The notes beneath the pieces were generated by a model. It saw only the letters and a list, made by a program, of their open reading frames with translations. It ran no database searches and was not told the DNA's origin. Shown piece after piece: positions 50,204 to 58,454 of a DNA stretch of 64,000 bases. Source of the stretch: Hyphomicrobiales bacterium. Lineage in GTDB: Bacteria > Pseudomonadota > Alphaproteobacteria > Rhizobiales > Beijerinckiaceae. How positions within the stretch are numbered: position 1 is the first letter of the stretch; each line of letters opens with the position of its first letter. The DNA lies in NCBI GenBank assembly GCA_028290285.1, contig JAQGKD010000090.1:62001-126000 (forward strand), written 5' to 3'. The position numbers and the translations under genes were made by a program.

Positions 50204-50437
50204 ATGCATTTTCAGGCGTCCGAGCCCGATGGCACACACCGTTGCCCCCATTGCTCAGCGCATTACCGCGTGGTGGCTTGGCTAACGACCATCGCGCGAG
50301 ACGCGGACAAGGAGATGTGCGGCTGCTGCAACCACATTATGGCCTCTTGGATTGCCACTAGCTATCCGAAGTTCGCGCTGATTGGTGAGTGCCCAGGCGA
50401 TAAGGGCGGAAAGTTCATTAAGGGCGGCTCGGCCTAG
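50204..50437 (+). CDS. Small zinc-ribbon-like protein
   Basis: A 77 aa protein with two CxxC pairs: CPHCSAHYRVV and CGCCNHIMASW. This spacing (about 25 residues) fits a zinc ribbon. The C-terminal part is short and basic. It is convergent with the minus-strand zinc-ribbon gene at 50434, and their ends overlap by 4 bases. Role unknown. Confidence 0.55.
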   Translation: MHFQASEPDGTHRCPHCSAHYRVVAWLTTIARDADKEMCGCCNHIMASWIATSYPKFALIGECPGDKGGKFIKGGSA

Positions 50438-50706
50438 CCCCCGCCCTGCGGGCGGTATTCAGTCCAATCGGGGGTTACCCTGAAGTCGCGTGCCCCGCAT
50501 CCGGAGCATTTGAACCGCCTGATCGAGGCAATCTCGGGGAAAAGGGTGACGTCAGGAACGCCGGTGTCTGCCCATTTCAATATCCGGGCCCGGTGGCACT
50601 TCGAGCAGGTCACGTCCGCGCCGGTCAGGCCCATGGCTTTGAGATCGGCGACGGTCGGGGGCGGGCCGGGAGTTCTCAGTGCCCGCGAGCCGGGTAATGG
50701 CCCCAC
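50434..50706 (-). CDS. Zinc-ribbon protein, minus strand
   Basis: A 90 aa protein. CSKCHRARILKW and CSGCGARDFRVTPDW form a two-CxxC zinc ribbon in the pattern common to small alphaproteobacterial proteins (TVADLKAMGLTGADVTC... then RRFKC..C). The start is uncertain (50706 is the longest). Upstream overlap with the 84 aa gene of the same strand (31 bases) suggests an operon. Confidence 0.58.
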   Translation of the reverse strand: MGPLPGSRALRTPGPPPTVADLKAMGLTGADVTCSKCHRARILKWADTGVPDVTLFPEIASIRRFKCSGCGARDFRVTPDWTEYRPQGGG

Positions 50707-50930
50707 TCCTCCTGCGGCAGACGCGCCAGCGGCCGCTTCCCATCCTCGCGGAGCAGCCGCCCCTCGACAGAAGTCACCGTCCTTGGCATCGCGATATACT
50801 CGTGCGGGTCAGATGATGCCTGCTCCAGTTCAAGGGCGAGCGCCTGGTCTGGGGTGAACCCAGCGGGATAGTTCTCTGCCTTAAATTCGAACTCGACGAC
50901 AGCACTGATCTGCAACCTGATGATCGTCAT
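50676..50930 (-). CDS. Hypothetical protein, 84 aa
   Basis: Begins MTIIRLQISAVVEFEFKAEN, a short strand-rich start; the middle is helical (DQALALELEQASSDPHEYIA). Located directly upstream of, and overlapping, the zinc-ribbon gene on the minus strand. No known domain. Confidence 0.48.
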   Translation of the reverse strand: MTIIRLQISAVVEFEFKAENYPAGFTPDQALALELEQASSDPHEYIAMPRTVTSVEGRLLREDGKRPLARLPQEEWGHYPARGH

Positions 50931-51093
50931 GACGCTACTCCACCATGGCGGATTCAGTGCCCGTCCCGCTGAAGGGTTCCGGCTTTGTTTATCCGATGTA
51001 TCGTTGCGTCGACACTCTGCGGTTCATTTTTGACATTCGGCGCGGCGGCGTAGCAATATCCTCCGGACGTTTTTCCGACGGAGACTACGTTCC

Positions 51094-51453
51094 ATGGCTA
51101 TCCCGGCAAAGGTTCTCCTAATCGAGGACGAGCCTCTGATATCGATTCTTTATGAGGATATTTTAGAGTCGACCGAGTTCGTGGTCGTCGCCACCCTGAT
51201 ATGCAACGCGGACGCCCTTGAATGGCTTAAGCGAAACAGGCCCGACGTCGCAATAGTCGATCACACCCTCTCTGACGGTGTTTGTCTGCCAGTTATTCGC
51301 GCACTGCAGGCAGCTGGCATTCCATTCTTGGTCTCGTCGGGTTACTCGCGGTTCGAGGAGGCCGAGCTGGCCTGCGTCGTGCCACTGCCGAAACCATTCC
51401 GCGAGGAGGAGTTGATCAAGTTGCTCCGTAACATCATGTCAAAGTCGGTTTGA
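51094..51453 (+). CDS. Single-domain response regulator
   Basis: A 119 aa CheY-like receiver domain. Acidic pocket VLLIEDEPL (residues 7-15), phospho-acceptor Asp56 in AIVDHTLSDG, conserved Ser/Thr region at LVSSGYS, and Lys100 in PLPKPF. No output domain. It lies on the same strand as the HWE kinase 430 bases downstream and may be one of its targets. Confidence 0.85.
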   Translation: MAIPAKVLLIEDEPLISILYEDILESTEFVVVATLICNADALEWLKRNRPDVAIVDHTLSDGVCLPVIRALQAAGIPFLVSSGYSRFEEAELACVVPLPKPFREEELIKLLRNIMSKSV

Positions 51454-51604
51454 ACGGCTGCGCTTACGCGCCGGGTGGAATGTAAGCCCTGCAGATCTAT
51501 TACAGCAACTCGACTCTGCCGCGCGCCCGCGGCAGAGCGCACCGAGCGGTTTCATCGTTCCCTGCCAGCCCACGCTATCTGCCGGCGCGCCCACGGGCGC
51601 CTGA

Positions 51605-51790
51605 TGGATTCACGAGATCAGGCGCGACGGGTACCGGCTGGTCGCCCGGCGTGACCCCGACCGGCAGCGCCTCTCGTCCCGGAACATGACGGATTACACG
51701 CGAGCCTTCGGCCGCATCGCCGAGGCCGTCGCGGCGCTCCCCGTGGACGTGCTGCTCGGCGGCGAGGCGGTGGTGCTCCAACTGTCGTAA
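51605..51790 (+). pseudogene. Remnant of ATP-dependent DNA ligase, N-terminal part
   Basis: A frame of 61 codons ending in TAA reads WIHEIRRDGYRLVARRDPDR, then LSSRNMTDYTRAFGRIAEAV and ALPVDVLLGGEAVVLQLS. This is the nucleotidyl-transferase part of an ATP-dependent ligase (KxDG region, then RNMTDYT, then DGEAVVL). In intact enzymes the active-site Lys lies in the KxDG motif; here it is RRDG. Upstream and downstream parts of the gene are gone. Homologous material reappears at 53270. Confidence 0.75.
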
Positions 51791-51880
51791 CCCGGCAGCG
51801 TTCGACCAAGGGGAAGCCGCGCGGCTTGCGCCGGCGTCCGCAGTTATTACTATGGCGCTTTCCCACCGACGGAATGTCCA

Positions 51881-52861
51881 ATGAACCTCGAAGACCTTTA
51901 TCGCCTTCTGCGCAGCGGCCATGTTCAAGCGCAGGGGATCGTCGACACCTTGGAGACTCCGCTTGTCGTTCTCGACGCCAGTCTGGCGGTCGTCTCGGCG
52001 AACCGGGCATTCTTCAGCACGTTCGAAGTCGGGCGGGACGAGACGATTGGACGCCCGTTGCTTGCACTCGGCGACGGACAATGGGACCTGCCGGACCTGC
52101 GCAAGCTGCTGCTCGATGTCATTCCGAAGGCCGCGGCTGTCATCGGATATGAGGTCACACATGACTTCCCTCGGTTGGGGATCCGCACGATGCTGGTCTC
52201 GGCTCGCCGGCTGGTCCATCCCGACGACCTCAGCACCACTATGCTGCTCAACTTCGATGACGTGACTGCCGCGCGCCACGCTAGCGCCGACGCCGACATA
52301 CTGCTGGCGGAAACCCGCCACCGAATGAAGAACCTGCTAGCGACCATGCGCGCGATTGCCTCCCAGACGCGGACCGCGGGCCGCTCTGCGGACGAGTACA
52401 AGGAGACTTTCTTGGGCCGGTTCCAAGCCGTGGTTGAGGCGCAGGACCTCGCCCTGTCGGGGAAGCCAGTTACAAACTTGGAGAACCTCATCCGCACCGC
52501 GACGGACATGCTCAAGGAGCGCGTGGTTATCCCGCCGGGGCCTTCGGTCACGCTCAATCACACCCAGGTCCCACCCGTCGGCTTGATCCTGCACGAGATG
52601 GCGACGAACGCCATGAAGCACGGCGCGCTGTCCAGCCCGGTCGGGGTGGTGCGTATTCATTGGGATGTCGCGGACGAACAGGACAGCCGAATGCTGCGCC
52701 TGATCTGGCGTGAAGAGAATGGCCCGCCGTGCAAGATCGACGGCGCTCAAGGATTTGGCAGTCGGTTGATCCAGTTCAGTGCCCACGACCTCGGCGCTGC
52801 CGTGGAACTAGAATTCCCGCAAACGGGTTGCCGGATGCAACTGACGTTTCCGATCAACTGA
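51881..52861 (+). CDS. PAS-HWE family sensor histidine kinase
   Basis: A 326 aa soluble kinase. PAS domain at residues ~15-130 (LETPLVVLDASLAVVSANRA). HWE/HisKA-type phospho-acceptor His147 in AETRHRMKNLLATMRAIAS. ATP-binding domain with N-box LHEMATNAMKHGALS, the WRE motif that names HWE kinases (LIWREENGPP), and GFGSRLI as G-box. No membrane segment, so it senses a cytoplasmic signal. Its response regulator starts 10 bases after its stop, so they are an operon. It lies between two ligase remnants. Confidence 0.9.
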   Translation: MNLEDLYRLLRSGHVQAQGIVDTLETPLVVLDASLAVVSANRAFFSTFEVGRDETIGRPLLALGDGQWDLPDLRKLLLDVIPKAAAVIGYEVTHDFPRLGIRTMLVSARRLVHPDDLSTTMLLNFDDVTAARHASADADILLAETRHRMKNLLATMRAIASQTRTAGRSADEYKETFLGRFQAVVEAQDLALSGKPVTNLENLIRTATDMLKERVVIPPGPSVTLNHTQVPPVGLILHEMATNAMKHGALSSPVGVVRIHWDVADEQDSRMLRLIWREENGPPCKIDGAQGFGSRLIQFSAHDLGAAVELEFPQTGCRMQLTFPIN

Positions 52862-52870
52862 GAGGTCCAC

Positions 52871-53263
52871 GTGCGCCAGGTCGAACCGTCGCACGTGCCC
52901 GCGGGCGACACATCCCGCCTTGTACTCGTTGTCGAGGATGAAATTCTAATCGCGATGGAGGTCGAGGCCGTCCTGCTCGATGGCGGCTTTCGGGTGCTCG
53001 GCCCCGCGGCTTCGGTCGAAGAGGCCCTCGCGCTACTCACGGCCCAGCCACCGGACGCCGCAGTACTAGACGTCAACTTGCGTGGAGAGCTCGTTTCCCC
53101 GGTGGCGGAAATACTGCGCTACCGGAGCATCCCCTTTATCGTGACCAGCGCGCACGAACGTCCGGACGAGGTCGCAGGCAGTGCCGTGGCGGGCGTGCCG
53201 CATCTTGGCAAGCCCACTTCGCCCTTACGCTTGGTTGCTGCCCTCCGCGCGCTTTGGGGCTGA
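52871..53263 (+). CDS. Response regulator, single receiver domain
   Basis: A 130 aa receiver from GTG 52871. Acidic pocket LVVEDEILIA (residues 19-28), Asp67 in AVLDVNLRGE, conserved Ser/Thr at IVTSAHE, and Lys114 in HLGKPTS. No output domain. It is translated directly behind the HWE kinase, so a phosphorelay between them is likely. Confidence 0.87.
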   Translation: MRQVEPSHVPAGDTSRLVLVVEDEILIAMEVEAVLLDGGFRVLGPAASVEEALALLTAQPPDAAVLDVNLRGELVSPVAEILRYRSIPFIVTSAHERPDEVAGSAVAGVPHLGKPTSPLRLVAALRALWG

Positions 53264-53269
53264 AGTCTG

Positions 53270-53456
53270 CGCGAACAACTGCGTCATACTCGGCGGAAAG
53301 CGGCTGGAGCGCAGCCGCGCCGTCACGGGCGAGATCCTGAGGGGTGCGCCCGCCGGCTTTGTGTTCAGCCAGACTATCGAGGGCGACGGTCAGTTCATCT
53401 TTCCGCAGGCCTGCGCGACGGGGCTGGAGGGAATTGTGGCTCAAGACAAAGAACTC
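53270..53456 (+). pseudogene. Remnant of ATP-dependent DNA ligase, central part
   Basis: In the frame of 53181 the segment RLERSRAVTGEILRGAPAGF, then VFSQTIEGDGQFIFPQACAT and GLEGIVAQDKE matches the central region of ATP-dependent ligases (family consensus '...EGDG...F..AC..GLEGIV.K'). It has no start or ligase C-terminus. With the remnant at 51605 it indicates a ligase gene that decayed and was split by, or flanks, the kinase/regulator pair. Confidence 0.7.
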
Positions 53457-53746
53457 ATCGTTCGAGCGGCGCTGATGACCGAGCTATCCGACGAGACGGT
53501 CCGGTTTCTCGCTCACCGCCAGCGGGGGGGGTCCTGTTATTCATGTCGCGCGAGGATCCGCTAACTGCCGGTCTACTCGACCGAGGGTAGCTCACCGCGC
53601 AAGCGGACGAAGACCCCGAATATGAGACACTGCTGATCACGCAAACGAACGCGGGAGGTCCTATCGGTCCAAGGGGCGCGGGGAGGTTCGGCTGCCGCCG
53701 GTGCCATGGGAGTGAGCGCGAGCTGGCGCGCGGCTTAAGGCGCGGT
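53457..53746 (+). other. 290 bases without a clear gene
   Basis: After the ligase remnant, a few codons (ALMTELSDETVRFLAHRQ) look protein-like for about 60 bases, then a G run (about 53524-53531) and stops break every frame. I see no further gene, hairpin or repeat up to 53746. Confidence 0.45.
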
Positions 53747-54055
53747 TCAGCCCGCCTCGGGCTGCTGAATTCCCCCATGAAAACCTAACTCCGACTGGAG
53801 CGCCCGCATCAGCCTTTCGACTTCGGTCGCCAGAAACGTGCGTTCGGCTTCGCTTGTGACGTCGCGCGCGAATTCAACGTCATGGTAGCCTTCATCAAGC
53901 CGCGAACGGGCGAGCTCGATGGTCAGCGTAAGGTCCTCGGGCCGGATCCGCAGGGCAAGTTCTAAGGCCGCCAGACTTGCCTTCTCAAGAACGACAATCC
54001 GAGCTCGGAGCCGGAGGATTTCAGCGCGGGTTGGGTCAATAGAGAGATGTTCCAT
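53747..54055 (-). CDS. Hypothetical protein, 102 aa
   Basis: Start chosen at MEHLSIDPTRAEILRLRARI (54055), after AAGGAGCC. Strongly helical, with heptad-like Leu spacing (RLRARIVVLEKASLAALELA, EVERLMRALQSELGF), so probably a coiled-coil dimer. No known domain. It follows the Crp-type regulator gene on the minus strand. Confidence 0.55.
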   Translation of the reverse strand: MEHLSIDPTRAEILRLRARIVVLEKASLAALELALRIRPEDLTLTIELARSRLDEGYHDVEFARDVTSEAERTFLATEVERLMRALQSELGFHGGIQQPEAG

Positions 54056-54160
54056 CGAGGCTCCTTCCTGACTCCCGGTGTTCCGCAACAATGAGGTAGA
54101 CTGACAAGCGCGCCGGACTACGAAGCACCCCATATAGTTGCCCCCTGTCTCGTGTAAACC

Positions 54161-54883
54161 TCAGCTTGGAAGTGGTCCCATGAGCCTGGCGTATTCCGCT
54201 TCGGGAATGCCGTAGCTGCCCCCGCATAAATCAAGCAGTATGTCGCGGCTAAGCAGCTTGATCTTTGCGCGCGTAGCCTTGATGGCCCCGTGGCCTTCGA
54301 TGCGTGCAACGGCATCTGATACGCCGGAACGGCGAACCCCAAGCATGACGGCGAGAAACTCGTGAACGAGCGGCAGGTCCTCATCATGGCTGCGGTCGAA
54401 GCTCATTAGAAGCCAGCGGGCAAGACGCTCAGGGATCGTAAAGGTGCCGTGGGACAGGGCGGTGTGGGCCGTCTGCACGATCATGCTCTGCTGATATTTG
54501 AGTATGAGCTTTAGCACTGCCGGACTCTCACTCACCCACTCAAGGTACCGCGCCGCTTCCACGGCCAAGGCCGTCCCTTGAAACTGGACGAGGAATTTCA
54601 GGACCGAGGTGTCGCCCGGCGCAGTTAAATGATCCGTCATGCCTTCATCGCCGATCAGACCGACCTCGATTGCCTCTGCTCCGGCTGCTTGTGCGATGAC
54701 TGAGATCATGCCGCTTTCAGGAAACCAAACATGGGTGATCGGCTCACCGGGCACGATAATCTCCTGCTTCAAGGGGAGGGTAACGCGCTCAAGAAAGGGC
54801 TCTACGCGGAGGAAATCCTCACGAGCGAGCCGCTTGATGAACAGATTATGGATTGTGTCAGACACTGGCTGGCCCTTTCTCAC
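54161..54883 (-). CDS. Crp/Fnr family transcriptional regulator
   Basis: A 240 aa regulator. Residues ~25-140: cyclic-nucleotide-like effector domain (REDFLRVEPFLERVTLPLKQ, THVWFPESGMISVIAQAAG). Residues ~165-235: winged HTH (LPLVHEFLAVMLGVRRSGVS, then DAVARIEGHGAIKATRAKI). This subtype, without Cys cluster, is common in alphaproteobacteria and usually responds to stress or nutrients. The start is GTG, at 54883 or at 54865. Confidence 0.85.
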   Translation of the reverse strand: MRKGQPVSDTIHNLFIKRLAREDFLRVEPFLERVTLPLKQEIIVPGEPITHVWFPESGMISVIAQAAGAEAIEVGLIGDEGMTDHLTAPGDTSVLKFLVQFQGTALAVEAARYLEWVSESPAVLKLILKYQQSMIVQTAHTALSHGTFTIPERLARWLLMSFDRSHDEDLPLVHEFLAVMLGVRRSGVSDAVARIEGHGAIKATRAKIKLLSRDILLDLCGGSYGIPEAEYARLMGPLPS

Positions 54884-55094
54884 GGCAGGAGCGCTCGTCC
54901 CTCAGCGCTCGCGCCTATTAACCGTAAGGCAGCCGCTCGAATTTGTAAGGGCGGACAGCGCACGCAGTGGCAGGTGAATACCGAGCTGCTGATCACTAGA
55001 GCGCGACGCTCGCATGGTCACTGCCCTGCGTGGACCAAGGCGCCGCGTTGGCCGTCGTGAGCTAGTCCACAGAGAAAAATAGGCGACGGGACGT

Positions 55095-55298
55095 TTATAG
55101 AATGGACTTTGCCCCGCCTAATGGCACCCCCATGAAGGACAGGGTCTGATGGGTAAGCGGGCCATCTGCAACCACTTCAACGTTGGCGTCGCGCGTCTGT
55201 TTGATGAACTCAACGGCTTCCGCTTCAACCGAGATATTGACAGCGAACACCTCCTCCATGTTCGGCGCAGTTATGACCCTCACCTGCCATCCAGACAT
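55095..55298 (-). CDS. Hypothetical small protein, 67 aa
   Basis: Start chosen at MSGWQVRVITAPNMEEVFAV (55298), with GGAAAGTTCA upstream; a longer start at 55316 is possible. Two short strands and a helix (AEAVEFIKQTRDANVEVVAD) and a C-terminal hydrophobic stretch. No family is recognised. It is the last gene before tRNA-Thr. Confidence 0.5.
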   Translation of the reverse strand: MSGWQVRVITAPNMEEVFAVNISVEAEAVEFIKQTRDANVEVVADGPLTHQTLSFMGVPLGGAKSIL

Positions 55299-55380
55299 TG
55301 AACTTTCCTTTTTCATGGGCGGTAACGTGGGCGCATCATCGAGCGCCCGAGCCGACACTAACATAAGTGATTGAAAACAC

Positions 55381-55455
55381 TGGTGCTGCGAGACAGGATT
55401 GAACTGTCGACCTCTCCATTACCAATGGAGTGCTCTACCACTGAGCTACCGCAGC
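55381..55455 (-). tRNA. tRNA-Thr(GGT)
   Basis: Minus-strand cloverleaf of 75 bases including an encoded CCA. Acceptor GCTGCGG pairs with TCGCAGC; D-arm GCTCAGTGGTAGAGC; anticodon stem CTCCA/TGGAG with loop TTGGTAA giving anticodon GGT; T-arm with GTTCAATCC. Its 3' end faces the accessory and prophage region, the side where islands usually integrate. Confidence 0.97.
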
Positions 55456-55678
55456 ATCGTTTCGGGCGTTGCGCCGGGGGCGCTGTCGCGTCGAAGAGCG
55501 CGCCTTGTGCCATAGCCCGGGGGGGATGGCAAGCGCTTCACCGGCATGGGCAAGCCGGTGCTTGGCTTTTCCCGCATCTCCCTCGGCGGCTCTCTCACGG
55601 CCTCGTCTTGCCTGCAAGGGCTCTTGTGCTTACAAGCGGGCGCCGGCGGCTTGCCGGCGTGACCGCGCGGCGGGCAGC

Positions 55679-55900
55679 ATGTCGGACGACGAATCGCAGA
55701 CGCAGGCAACCGGGCAGGGGACGCCGGGCGCAGAGCCCAACCCCCAGGGGCTGTCCGCGCACGTGCTGGCCTCCAAGCGTGCGGAGGCGGCGCGCCTGGC
55801 GGCCGCGCTTCGGGCCAATCTCCAGCGCCGCAAGGCGCAGGCGCGGGGGCGCGCTTCTGCCGGGCCGGATGAGTCCGGCGGGCAGGGCGGGGACCAATAG
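55679..55900 (+). CDS. Small hypothetical protein upstream of murA
   Basis: A 73 aa protein from ATG 55679. Polar N-terminus, then a basic helix (HVLASKRAEAARLAAALRAN, LQRRKAQARGR). This Ala/Arg pattern is seen in small proteins encoded before murA in several Hyphomicrobiales (from memory). About 150 bases separate it from murA. Confidence 0.55.
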   Translation: MSDDESQTQATGQGTPGAEPNPQGLSAHVLASKRAEAARLAAALRANLQRRKAQARGRASAGPDESGGQGGDQ

Positions 55901-56052
55901 CCGGGAATTCGAACGGCCCAGCCGCGCTTCTTCCTGTGGACAAGTAAACCGGGCCCGTCGGCCCTGCCGTGCTCGCGCCATCTTCGGCAGCGACAGGCTG
56001 AGATGGATGGGTCAAGGCAGCGGCTTTCCGCCAGCCCCCGATGTGAGGAACG

Positions 56053-57348
56053 ATGGATCGCATTCGTATCGTCGGCGGCAACCCGCTGGTTGGAACCATC
56101 CCGATTTCCGGGGCCAAGAACGCCGCTCTGCCGCTGATGATCGCGTCGCTGCTGACGCGCGAGACCCTCACGCTGGAAAACGTGCCTCGCCTCGCCGACG
56201 TCAACCTGCTGATGCGCATTCTCGGCAATCACGGCGTCGATTACACCATCGACGGCAAGCGCAACGGCGATGGTCCCTACGCCGGCCAGACCATGCATCT
56301 GGATGCCTCCAACATCGTAGACACGACGGCGCCCTACGATCTCGTCTCTCGCATGCGGGCGAGTTTCTGGGTCGTCGCGCCGCTCGTCGCGCGCATGGGC
56401 CGGGCCAAGGTCTCCCTGCCGGGCGGTTGCGCCATCGGCACGCGTCCCGTCGACCTGCTGCTCATGGTGCTGGAAAAGCTGGGCGCGAAAATCGAGATCG
56501 AGTCGGGCTATGTGCTGGCCGACGCGCCCAACGGCCTGCGCGGTGCCGACATCACCTTCCCCAAGGTGACGGTGGGCGGCACCCATACGGCGCTCATGTC
56601 CGCCGTTCTCGCGAATGGCCACACGGTCCTGCACAATGCGGCGCGCGAACCGGAAGTGCGCGATCTCGCCGATTGCCTCGTGAAAATGGGCGCGAAGATC
56701 AAGGGCGCGGGCACCTCCACGATCGAGATCGAGGGCGTCACCAGCCTGCATGGCGCGCGTCATGCCGTGCTGCCCGACCGCATCGAGGCGGGCACCTACG
56801 CGATGGCCGTCGCCATGACTGGCGGCGACATCCTGCTACAGGGCGCGACTGCAGAAATCCTGCCCGGTGCGCTGGAAATCCTGGCGCAGACCGGCGCGGA
56901 CATCTCGTCCACGGGCGCGGGCCTGCGCATCCGCCGCCATGGATCGGTCATCATGCCGGTCGATGTCACCACCGAGCCCTATCCGGGGTTCCCGACGGAT
57001 CTGCAGGCGCAGTTCATGGCACTGATGACCCGCGCCAAGGGCACGTCGCGCATCACCGAGACGATTTTCGAGAACCGTTTCATGCACGTGCAGGAGCTCG
57101 CGCGCCTCGGCGCACACATCCGGCTGGAGGACGATACGGCCATCGTCGAGGGCGTTGCCCGGCTGGAAGGCGCGCCCGTCATGGCGACCGACCTGCGGGC
57201 GTCCGTGTCTCTGGTCATCGCGGCTCTGGCGGCCGAAGGCGAGACGCTGGTTCACCGCGTCTATCATCTCGACCGTGGCTTCGAGCGGCTGGAGCAGAAG
57301 CTCAGCGCGTGCGGCGCTGTCATCGAGCGCGTGTCGGATCCCGGCTGA
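56053..57348 (+). CDS. murA: UDP-N-acetylglucosamine 1-carboxyvinyltransferase
   Basis: A 431 aa enzyme that transfers enolpyruvate from PEP to UDP-GlcNAc, the first committed step of peptidoglycan synthesis, in the cytoplasm. Start [20 protein letters not shown] with the conserved GAKNAALP; catalytic Cys in [12 protein letters not shown] (~residue 125), the fosfomycin target; conserved R in [11 protein letters not shown], and [19 protein letters not shown] near the end. Length is as usual. It heads the backbone block with DUF2948 and hisD. Confidence 0.97.
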   Translation: MDRIRIVGGNPLVGTIPISGAKNAALPLMIASLLTRETLTLENVPRLADVNLLMRILGNHGVDYTIDGKRNGDGPYAGQTMHLDASNIVDTTAPYDLVSRMRASFWVVAPLVARMGRAKVSLPGGCAIGTRPVDLLLMVLEKLGAKIEIESGYVLADAPNGLRGADITFPKVTVGGTHTALMSAVLANGHTVLHNAAREPEVRDLADCLVKMGAKIKGAGTSTIEIEGVTSLHGARHAVLPDRIEAGTYAMAVAMTGGDILLQGATAEILPGALEILAQTGADISSTGAGLRIRRHGSVIMPVDVTTEPYPGFPTDLQAQFMALMTRAKGTSRITETIFENRFMHVQELARLGAHIRLEDDTAIVEGVARLEGAPVMATDLRASVSLVIAALAAEGETLVHRVYHLDRGFERLEQKLSACGAVIERVSDPG

Positions 57349-57355
57349 GGTCAGC

Positions 57356-57646
57356 TCACCGGATCACGCGGCCGTAACCGCGCTTGGTTCCCGGCTTGTC
57401 GCATGTGCATTGCCGCCCGATCTGCTGGGTCGTCGCGAGCCAGCAGGCCTGCGTCGCCGTCTGGCAGCGCAGGCCCGGGTCGAACGGGCGATAATGCGGC
57501 GGCTTGCTGCGGGGGCGGGGTGCCCCATATTCGATAGCCACGGCGCTGCCAATCCCCAAGAGGGGCAGCACAGCGATTGCGGCATAGAGCGAGAGAGCCG
57601 GCGTGAGCCGTGATCGGCGGCGCAAGGCGTGGGCACTCCCCTTCAT
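57356..57646 (-). CDS. Exported small Cys-containing protein
   Basis: A 96 aa protein; start chosen at MKGSAHALRRRSRLTPALSL (57646). Signal/anchor helix LYAAIAVLPLLGIGSAVAIE, then a basic Pro-rich region and four Cys (LRCQTATQACWL, RQCTCDKP), probably periplasmic with disulfides. It is on the strand opposite to murA, and its stop lies 8 bases from the murA stop (convergent). Function unknown. Confidence 0.55.
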   Translation of the reverse strand: MKGSAHALRRRSRLTPALSLYAAIAVLPLLGIGSAVAIEYGAPRPRSKPPHYRPFDPGLRCQTATQACWLATTQQIGRQCTCDKPGTKRGYGRVIR

Positions 57647-57940
57647 GTCTCGCGCTCCTCCCGATGTCGGGCAGACGCTAGCGTCCGGCCGTGGCCGTGG
57701 CAACTGGCGCGTGTCCCAAGCGCAACGCCGGACGGCGAGGCGCGTTGAACCCGCGACCCTAGATTCAAGGCGAGCGCCCGGGAGGCAACGACCGTGTCAG
57801 ATCATCAATCCTCATCCCGCCCGGCGGGTTCGCGCGCGCCCTGGCGCGAATTCGTGGCGCGTCTGGGCTTCCGCACAGGCGCCTCACTCTTGCCTGCCCG
57901 TCTGGCTCCCGCTAACACGGGGGGAGAACGGGGATCCGAT

Positions 57941-58432
57941 ATGCAGACGACCAACGAGACCGAGGGGCAACCCAAGGCCTTGCCCGATGCCTTGCGCCTG
58001 CTCGCGCTCGATGCCGAAGATCTCGCGGTTGTGTCATGCAACCTCCAGGATGCGGTCGTGCGCGTCGCCGACATCGCCTTTCTTCCGCGCCAGCGCAGGT
58101 TCGCGCTGCTCGCGTCGCGCTTCGACTGGGTCGCCGCCGAGGCCGGGCGAATGGAGCGCTGCCGCGCCGGATTGCACTTCGAGCATGTGACGCGGGTCGC
58201 TTCCACCGGGTTCCAGCAGGGCGATACGAAGACCGTCCTGAATCTGCTCAGCATCGCCTTCGAGGAAAGCGAAGCGCCGGCGGGGACGATCGTGCTCACG
58301 TTTTCGGGCGGGTCCGGCATCCGGCTCGACGTCGAATGCGTGGACGCACAGATGCGCGACGTCGGCCCGCGCTGGACGGCGCATCACAAACCCGGCCACG
58401 CCATCGACGACGCACCGGCGGCGAGCCCATGA
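57941..58432 (+). CDS. DUF2948 family protein
   Basis: A 163 aa protein; start chosen at ATG 57941, after GGGGAGAACG. DUF2948 features: LLALDAEDLAVVSCNLQDAV, RQRRFALLASRFDW, then IRLDVECVDAQMRDVG at the end. The family is specific to alphaproteobacteria, lies between murA and hisD in many genomes, and has no assigned function. A longer frame from 57794 adds 49 residues. Confidence 0.87.
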   Translation: MQTTNETEGQPKALPDALRLLALDAEDLAVVSCNLQDAVVRVADIAFLPRQRRFALLASRFDWVAAEAGRMERCRAGLHFEHVTRVASTGFQQGDTKTVLNLLSIAFEESEAPAGTIVLTFSGGSGIRLDVECVDAQMRDVGPRWTAHHKPGHAIDDAPAASP

Positions 58433-58454
58433 TCCAATTTCTGGAGTACGATAC

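Noticed and set aside
55371..57377. A 668-codon plus-strand open frame across murA
   Set aside because: It is an out-of-frame reading of murA and its upstream region, Arg/Gly/His-rich as is usual for shadow frames in high-GC DNA. MurA explains the region.
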